From: Nonomuraea aurantiaca | GTDB lineage: Bacteria > Actinomycetota > Actinomycetes > Streptosporangiales > Streptosporangiaceae | Direction of reading: 5' to 3' | DNA: 64,000 nt | NCBI RefSeq assembly: GCF_020215705.1 | Contig: NZ_JAIWNB010000022.1 | Span: forward strand, 62,001-126,000 | In this document: positions 58,157-64,000 of the stretch, piece after piece | How positions within the stretch are numbered: position 1 is the first letter of the stretch | How the letters are laid out: the number at the start of each line of letters is the position of its first letter | The notes under the pieces: generated by a model | The model's input: only the letters and a program-made list of their open reading frames with translations | What the model was told of the DNA's origin: nothing | Databases searched by the model: none | Position numbers and translations under genes: made by a program

Positions 58157-58824
58157 GCCTGCTGGCTGGTCCGCTCACCCGTGGCCAGGCCGTCGAAGAG
58201 CACGGTGATGTAGTGCTCGGCCAGGCCCGTCGTGTTGAGCCGCCCGCCGGGGCGGAACCAGCGCACCGCCACCCAGATCGTGTCGCGGATCATGCGGTAG
58301 GTGAGCTTCGGATCCACGTCGGCGCGGAACTGCCCGGCCGCCTGGCCCGCCTTGATCTGCGCGACCCAGATCTGCTCGACCTCGTCCTCGGCCTTGACCA
58401 GGTAGTTGAACCGCTCGAACTGCCGCAGATAGTTCCAGTCGTTCTGCATCACGGTGATCGCGGCCCGGTGCGGCTCCAGCGTGCCGAAGCCGATGCGCAC
58501 CATCTCCGACAGAATCGTCCGCGGGTCGGAGCCCGAGGCGATCGCCGTGCGGTAACGGGCGACCAGGTCGTCGAGGAAGGTGGAGAGCACCTCGTCGACG
58601 ATGGTCTCCTTGGAATCGAAATGGTGATAGAGACTTCCCGAGAGGATGCCCGCCTCGTCGGCGATCTCGCGTACGGTCGTGGCCTGGAAGCCCTTGCGGG
58701 CGAAGAGCTCCGCGGCGAGCTTGACGAGGTGGTCACGGCGCTCCGACGCCGGACCGGACGAGGTCGCGCGCTGGCGCTTCGCCGGGGCGGCCGCGCTCTG
58801 CCCGGAGTTCTTTCGCGTTGTCAC
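58153..58824 (-). CDS. kstR2: KstR2-type TetR repressor of steroid ring C/D catabolism
   Basis: A 223-residue TetR protein. The recognition region AGILSGSLYHHFDSKE and the C-terminal YRMIRDTIWVAVRWFRPGG match Mycobacterium KstR2 (Rv3557c) closely. KstR2 represses the genes for the last two steroid rings and releases DNA on binding HIP-CoA. The GTG at 58824 follows GGAGG; the first 30 residues are a basic extension. It is divergent from fadA6, with a perfect KstR2 box between and a weaker one (58845-58858) near its own start. Confidence 0.92.
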   Translation of the reverse strand: MTTRKNSGQSAAAPAKRQRATSSGPASERRDHLVKLAAELFARKGFQATTVREIADEAGILSGSLYHHFDSKETIVDEVLSTFLDDLVARYRTAIASGSDPRTILSEMVRIGFGTLEPHRAAITVMQNDWNYLRQFERFNYLVKAEDEVEQIWVAQIKAGQAAGQFRADVDPKLTYRMIRDTIWVAVRWFRPGGRLNTTGLAEHYITVLFDGLATGERTSQQA

Positions 58825-58844
58825 GCCTCCATTATGAGCCCTCA

Positions 58845-58858
58845 GACAATCGCTTGTT
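58845..58858. promoter_or_regulatory. Degenerate KstR2-like box near the kstR2 start
   Basis: GACAATCGCTTGTT differs from the consensus AnCAAGnnCTTGnT at two fixed positions. It lies 21 bp upstream of the kstR2 GTG, a good place for autoregulation. Confidence 0.45.
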
Positions 58859-58896
58859 CACCGAACCCGCCCAGCTCACCCGGCATTCCACGTGCG

Positions 58897-58915
58897 ACCA
58901 AGCGCTTGCTACGAT
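58897..58915 (+). promoter_or_regulatory. KstR2 box and leaderless promoter of fadA6
   Basis: ACCAAGCGCTTGCT (58897-58910) matches AnCAAGnnCTTGnT at every fixed position. TACGAT (58910-58915), a -10 hexamer, starts at its last base and is followed by 6 nt and the GTG at 58922. KstR2 bound here would cover the promoter completely. Confidence 0.85.
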
Positions 58916-58921
58916 GCGGGA

Positions 58922-60073
<1,152 letters not shown>

Positions 60074-60094
60074 CGTCCGGCGATGCCACTAGCA

Positions 60095-60118
60095 AATAGG
60101 AAACTTTCCTATTAGATT
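60095..60118 (+). promoter_or_regulatory. 19-bp perfect palindrome and -10 of the glucosaminidase gene
   Basis: AATAGGAAA, a central C and TTTCCTATT (60095-60113) form a perfect 9-bp-arm palindrome in an AT-rich patch. It abuts TAGATT (60113-60118), which lies 7 nt before the ATG at 60126. It looks like a repressor operator; an amino-sugar regulator such as the RpiR protein is a candidate, by inference only. Confidence 0.65.
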
Positions 60119-60125
60119 GCGGGTC

Positions 60126-61604
60126 ATGCTCAAGAGCGGTGACCTGCTGTGCCTTGCCGATGCCGTCATCCTGCCCGGGTTCGAGGGGACGACCCCGCCC
60201 GACTGGCTTCGCCGCCGCCTGGGAGAGGGGCTGGCCGGGGTGGCGTTGTTCTCCCGCAACATCACGGGAGCGGCCCAGGTGGCCGAGCTGACCGCCGTCC
60301 TGCGCGCGGAGAACCCCGCCGTGGTGGTCGGCATCGACGAGGAGTCGGGCGAGGTGACCCGGCTGGAGGTGGCCACCGGCAGCAGCCGTCCCGGCGGCTA
60401 CGCGCTCGGCGTCGTGGACGACGTGACGCTGACCGAGGCCGTGGCCAGGGACCTCGGCGCGGACCTGGCGGCTGCGGGCATCACGATCGACTTCGCCCCT
60501 TCGGCCGACGTGAACTCCAACCCCGACAACCCGGTCATCGGCCTGCGCTCCTTCGGCGCCGACGCGGCGCTGGTCTCCCGGCACACCAGGGCGTTCGTCC
60601 GCGGCCTGCAGTCCGCCGGGGTGGCCGCCTGCGCCAAGCACTTCCCCGGCCACGGTGACACCTCGATCGACTCCCACCACGGCGTGCCCGTGGTGGGCAC
60701 CGACGGCATCGAGTACGCGCTGGGCCCCTTCCGCGCCGCGATCCAGGAAGGCGTCAAGGCCGTCATGACCGGCCACCTGCTGGTGCCCGCGTACGACGCC
60801 GTCCTGCCCGCCACGCTCAGCCCCAAGGTGCTCACCGGGCTGCTCCGCGAGGAGCTGGGCTTCGACGGACTGATCGTCACCGACGGCATCGAGATGGCCG
60901 CCGTCTCCGGGCCGTACGGGATCGGAGGCGCCGCCGCGCGCGCGATCGCCGCCGGGGCCGACGCCATCTGCGTCGGCGGCGAGCACTCAGGCGAGGCGAC
61001 CGCCGTCGAGGTGCGCGACGCGATAGCCCAGGCCGTGCGCGACGGCCTGCTGCCGGAGGAGCGCCTGGCCGACGCCGCGCGCCGGGTCGGCGAGCTGGCC
61101 GCCTGGACCGCCGCCGCGGGCACCCCGGTCCCCGAGGACGGCCACCTCGGCCTGGCCGCTGCCCGCCGCGCTCTGAGGATCACTCGCCGCACCAACAACC
61201 CCGTCCTGCCGCTCACCGCCGCGGCGCACGTGGTGGAGCTGGCCCCCGAGATGAACCTGGCCATCGACAGGAACACGCCGTGGGGCGTCGGCGAGCCCTT
61301 GGGCAGGCTGCTGCCCGGCACCGCCGTGACCCGCCTCGTGGCCGGCGAGGCGACCGGGGCCGTGCTGGAGCGGCTCATCGCCGCCGCGGCCGGGCGCCCC
61401 CTCGTCATCGTGGTCCGCGACGCGCACCGCCACCCCTGGCAGAGCGAGGCGCTGCGGCACCTGCTCAGCGCCCGCCCCGGCGCCGTGGTGGTCGAGATGG
61501 GCCTGCCCGCCCGGTCCGACCTGGGCGCGGTGCACATCGCCACGTACGGCTCGGCCAGGGTCTGCGGCCAGGCCGCCGCCGAACTGATCACCGGTACCCT
61601 TTGA
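60126..61604 (+). CDS. nagZ: Glycoside hydrolase family 3 beta-N-acetylglucosaminidase (NagZ-type)
   Basis: A 492-residue GH3 enzyme. The NagZ loop KHFPGHGDTSIDSHHG carries the acid/base His184, and Asp253 in VTDGIEM is the expected nucleophile. A C-terminal region without strong motifs follows. No signal peptide is visible, so it acts inside the cell on imported chito- or muro-sugars, or is exported by another route. The ATG at 60126 is chosen from the promoter layout. It fits with the NgcEFG, SIS and kinase genes 7-12 kb to the left. Confidence 0.88.
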   Translation: MLKSGDLLCLADAVILPGFEGTTPPDWLRRRLGEGLAGVALFSRNITGAAQVAELTAVLRAENPAVVVGIDEESGEVTRLEVATGSSRPGGYALGVVDDVTLTEAVARDLGADLAAAGITIDFAPSADVNSNPDNPVIGLRSFGADAALVSRHTRAFVRGLQSAGVAACAKHFPGHGDTSIDSHHGVPVVGTDGIEYALGPFRAAIQEGVKAVMTGHLLVPAYDAVLPATLSPKVLTGLLREELGFDGLIVTDGIEMAAVSGPYGIGGAAARAIAAGADAICVGGEHSGEATAVEVRDAIAQAVRDGLLPEERLADAARRVGELAAWTAAAGTPVPEDGHLGLAAARRALRITRRTNNPVLPLTAAAHVVELAPEMNLAIDRNTPWGVGEPLGRLLPGTAVTRLVAGEATGAVLERLIAAAAGRPLVIVVRDAHRHPWQSEALRHLLSARPGAVVVEMGLPARSDLGAVHIATYGSARVCGQAAAELITGTL

Positions 61605-61608
61605 CACC

Positions 61609-62280
61609 GTGAACTTCGAAGACGAGGACCTCTCCCAGACCGCGCTCACCGACCGGCTCGCGCCGGACGAGACCCACGTCTTCCGCAACTGCGACCTGAC
61701 CGAGGCCGACCTCCGGCGGGCCCCGCTGGCCGGCGCCCGCTTCGAGTCGTGCGTGCTCGAACAGGCCGACTTCCGGCGGGCCGACCTCGACGGCGCGGTG
61801 TTCACGGGCGGCGGCGGGATGCGGATCAGGTTCAACGACGCCGAGCTCATCGACGTGACGTTCACCGACGTCGACCTGTCCTCCGCCCAGTTCGGCGGAG
61901 CGCTGGTGACGGACGTGACCTTCACCGGCTGCCGCATGATCGGCGCGTCGCTCACCGCAGCGCGGGGCACCGGCTTCAAGGTCTCCCGGTCCAACCTGAC
62001 CATGGCCAACCTCGGCGGCTGCTCGCTGCGCGGGGAGTTCATCGAGGGCGTCCGCTTCGACGACGCCGACCTGTCGGGCTGCGACTTCACCGAGGCGACG
62101 TTCAGCGACTGCCGGTTGCGCGGGACCAAGCTGCTCAAGACCGTGTTCGCCAAGGCCGACCTGCGCGGCGCCGACCTGGGCGAGCCCGACGACGCCAAGC
62201 TGCGGGCCTTCCAGGGGGCGACGATCAACCCCGTCCAGGCGGCGGCCATCCTGGCCGCGCGCGGCATCACGGTGCTCTGA
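61609..62280 (+). CDS. Pentapeptide-repeat protein
   Basis: A 223-residue protein built largely of A(D/N)Lxx-type five-residue repeats (for example CDLTEADLRRAPLAGA, AKADLRGADLG) that fold into a right-handed quadrilateral beta-helix. The last 25 residues (NPVQAAAILAARGITVL) are a non-repeat cap. Members can mimic DNA and protect gyrase, but most have no known role. The GTG at 61609 lies 4 bp after the glucosaminidase stop, suggesting co-transcription. Its end overlaps the convergent ipdC by 14 bp. Confidence 0.85.
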   Translation: MNFEDEDLSQTALTDRLAPDETHVFRNCDLTEADLRRAPLAGARFESCVLEQADFRRADLDGAVFTGGGGMRIRFNDAELIDVTFTDVDLSSAQFGGALVTDVTFTGCRMIGASLTAARGTGFKVSRSNLTMANLGGCSLRGEFIEGVRFDDADLSGCDFTEATFSDCRLRGTKLLKTVFAKADLRGADLGEPDDAKLRAFQGATINPVQAAAILAARGITVL

Positions 62281-63295
62281 GCCGATCCATCACGGTCTCC
62301 GCCTCGGACATGACCCGCTCGATCAGCTCCCGGCAGGACGGCAGGTCGTCGAGCACCCCGACCACCTGCCCGGAGGCCATCACCCCCAGGTCGGCCCGCC
62401 CCTCGACCATGGCGGCCCGCAGCAGCACCGGCGTGTTGGCCGCCTGCAGCACCTGCGCCCACGTCAGCTCGCGGCCGTGCCGCATCCGGCGCCCCTCGCG
62501 GATCATCTGGGCCCACGTCAGCCCCGACAGCCGCTTGAACCTGGCGCCGTTGACCACCGCCCTGAGCAGCCGGGAGCGCTCCAGCGACTCCACGAACGGC
62601 GTCCTGAGCACCCGATGCGGCACGCCGTCGACCCGGGTGGTGACCAGCGTGTCGGCCGCCGCCAGGTAGACCTTCTTCACCTCGTCAGGCACCGACGAGT
62701 CGCTCGTCAGCAGGAACCGGGTGCCCATCGCGATGCCGCACGCCCCGTACGCCAGCGCCGCCACCAGCCCGCGCCCGTCGAAGAAGCCGCCCGCCGCGAT
62801 CACCGGGATGTCGACCGCGTCCACCACCTGGGGCAGCAGCAGCGTCGTCGCGACCGGCCCGGTGTGGCCGCCGCCCTCGCCACCCTGCACGATCACCGCG
62901 TCCACGCCCCAGGCGGCCACCTTCTCCGCGTGCCGCCGCGCGCCCACGGACGGGATCGTCACCACGCCCGCGCCCTTCAGCCGGTCGATCAGCTCCCGCC
63001 GCGGCGCCAGCGCGAACGACGCCACCCGCACGCCCTCGCGGATCATCACCTCCACCCGTTCGGCCGCGTCGTCGGCGTCGGAGCGGATGTTCACCCCGAA
63101 CGGGGCGTCCGTCCGCTCCCGCACCCCGCTGATCGCCTCGGTCATCTCGCGGACGGACATCGTGGCGGCCGCGATGATCCCGAGCCCGCCCGCCTCCGAC
63201 GTGGCCGCCGCGAGCCGCGCGCCCGCGACGTACCCCATGCCGGTCTGCACGATCGGATAACGGCACCCCACGAGGTCGGTCAGCGCGGTTCTCAC
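62267..63295 (-). CDS. ipdC: IpdC, nitronate-monooxygenase-like flavin reductase of the HIP pathway
   Basis: A 342-residue FMN TIM-barrel protein: VQTGMGYVAGARLAAATSEA near the start, NIRSDADDAAERVEVMIREG, VQGGEGGGHTGPVATTLLLP (phosphate loop) and AAGGFFDGRGL. It closely follows Mycobacterium IpdC (Rv3553), required for the last two steroid rings. The GTG at 63295 follows GAGGGGG. It lies 31 bp after ipdB in the same direction, as in mycobacteria, so an ipdAB-ipdC operon probably continues beyond the window. Confidence 0.92.
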   Translation of the reverse strand: MRTALTDLVGCRYPIVQTGMGYVAGARLAAATSEAGGLGIIAAATMSVREMTEAISGVRERTDAPFGVNIRSDADDAAERVEVMIREGVRVASFALAPRRELIDRLKGAGVVTIPSVGARRHAEKVAAWGVDAVIVQGGEGGGHTGPVATTLLLPQVVDAVDIPVIAAGGFFDGRGLVAALAYGACGIAMGTRFLLTSDSSVPDEVKKVYLAAADTLVTTRVDGVPHRVLRTPFVESLERSRLLRAVVNGARFKRLSGLTWAQMIREGRRMRHGRELTWAQVLQAANTPVLLRAAMVEGRADLGVMASGQVVGVLDDLPSCRELIERVMSEAETVMDRLRAP

Positions 63296-63326
63296 GCCGC
63301 CCCCTCGGCGTAGCTTCGCGCCGTCT

Positions 63327-64000
63327 TCACGCGGCCACCTCGCGCTCGCGGGACTCGTGCGGGTCGAGCACCTCCTTCAGCAGCCTGCTCTCCTCGGCGG
63401 TCGGCTCACGGGTCTCCGGTACGTCCTCAGGGATCGTCAGCTCGAACCCCGTCGCCGCGACCACCTCCGCGACACTCACCCCCGGATGCACCGAGGCCAG
63501 CCGCATCGACCCGTCCGGCGTGCGGAAGTCCAGCACGGCCAGGTTCGTCACCACCCGGCGCAGGTCGTGGGCCCCCCGGTCGGTCCCGAGACCACTGATC
63601 AGGTCCACTCGCGGCACGAACACCTTGGGGGAGTGCCGGGGGATCCAGTAGCTCGTCGGGTCGCAGCGCGTGTTGCCCGGCGCGCCGCGCACGCCGAGAA
63701 GTTGCGCCTTGGGCCGCGCCCAGTCGCCGATGCAGGAGATGTTCGAGTTGCCGAAGCGGTCGATCTGGCTCGCGCCGAGCATCACGTGCCGCCGGCCGTT
63801 CAGCACCAGCCACAGGTGATCGCGGAACGGCAGCCAGCCCTCCACCACCTCGGGCCGCTCGCCCAGCGCCGGCACGTCGCCCGTCAGCAGGCAGACGCCG
63901 TCATGCGTGAGCAGGTCGGGCTCGAACGTCAGCCTGGCCAGCCGGGCCGCCAGCACGGTGACCGCCCCGCCGATCCCGGCCGCGAGGATCTCCCCGTCAC
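63327..64000 (-). CDS. ipdB: IpdB, CoA-transferase-like hydrolase beta subunit (5' end outside window)
   Basis: The last 223 codons of a class I CoA-transferase beta subunit; the frame stays open to the window edge (GEILAAGIGGAVTVLAARLA). GRRHVMLGASQIDRFGNSN, LGVRGAPGNT and SMRLASVHPGV match mycobacterial IpdB (Rv3552). IpdA-IpdB open the last steroid ring by hydrolysing COCHEA-CoA. The internal GTG at 63956 is not the real start. ipdA is expected just beyond 64000. Confidence 0.92.
   Translation of the reverse strand, partial: DGEILAAGIGGAVTVLAARLARLTFEPDLLTHDGVCLLTGDVPALGERPEVVEGWLPFRDHLWLVLNGRRHVMLGASQIDRFGNSNISCIGDWARPKAQLLGVRGAPGNTRCDPTSYWIPRHSPKVFVPRVDLISGLGTDRGAHDLRRVVTNLAVLDFRTPDGSMRLASVHPGVSVAEVVAATGFELTIPEDVPETREPTAEESRLLKEVLDPHESREREVAA

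Overview
This window is high-GC, gene-dense actinobacterial DNA with many GTG starts, 4-bp ATGA/GTGA gene overlaps and apparently leaderless promoters. The gene content (steroid ring C/D genes, NgcEFG-type chitin-sugar uptake, MmpL, Ser/Thr kinase, F420/LLM oxidoreductases) suggests a soil actinomycete, probably of the Streptosporangiales (Nonomuraea-like). The genus is an inference; the actinobacterial assignment is not in doubt. No tRNA, rRNA, CRISPR array, transposase or integrase was found. There are two gene relics: a LuxR C-terminus and a broken ECF41-type sigma factor.

Layout. 0-5.5 kb: end of a TPR protein, a TetR/MmpL divergent pair with a near-ideal operator, a VOC-cupin pair and a zinc alcohol dehydrogenase. 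5.5-10.4 kb: a Liv-type ABC operon with a lipoprotein, one polypeptide that fuses both permeases to one ATPase, and the second ATPase. 10.4-13.1 kb: a VOC protein, a LysR regulator and a divergent HSL-type hydrolase. 13.1-18.4 kb: a regulator with three MucR-type zinc fingers, a PucR-type regulator, and a divergent operon of two acyl-CoA dehydrogenase subunits plus an LLM oxidoreductase. 18.5-20.6 kb: a LuxR relic and a large CHAP-domain membrane protein. 20.9-26.7 kb: a thioesterase behind two KstR-type boxes, converging on a five-gene operon (DUF35 protein, VOC protein, AMP-forming ligase, NDP-forming ligase, Rv2002-like SDR). 26.8-37.9 kb: a Ser/Thr kinase, an isochorismatase-fold/SDR pair, a serine hydrolase and cyclase, a P450/TetR pair, an LLM oxidoreductase/AMP-ligase operon and an M20 peptidase. 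38.0-41.8 kb: a cNMP-domain histidine kinase overlapping a receiver-flavoprotein fusion, then a TetR. 41.8-46.2 kb: SDR, sigma relic, ThuA-like protein, dehalogenase-type hydrolase, MerR, LysR. 46.4-47.5 kb: an Ltp-type thiolase-fold protein behind a KstR2-like box. 47.5-54.4 kb: an amino-sugar locus (BadF-type kinase, RpiR, SIS protein, NgcE, NgcF, NgcG, APH-type kinase). 54.4-57.5 kb: metE and a divergent LysR. 57.5-64 kb: alkD-like gene, kstR2, fadA6, a GH3 N-acetylglucosaminidase, a pentapeptide-repeat protein, ipdC and partial ipdB.

How it fits together. The right end is the well-known module for degrading the last two steroid rings (HIP pathway): FadA6, IpdC and IpdB under KstR2, with a perfect KstR2 box before fadA6. 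Further KstR2-like and KstR-like boxes occur at 5.56, 20.88 and 46.31 kb. A second, longer palindrome (CCAAGCG-NN-CGCTTGG) precedes five other catabolic transcription units, including the ABC transporter and the acyl-CoA dehydrogenase operon. Much of the window therefore looks like one dispersed lipid/steroid catabolism regulon controlled by at least two or three TetR-type repressors, with an amino-sugar scavenging locus and ordinary metabolic genes between its parts.
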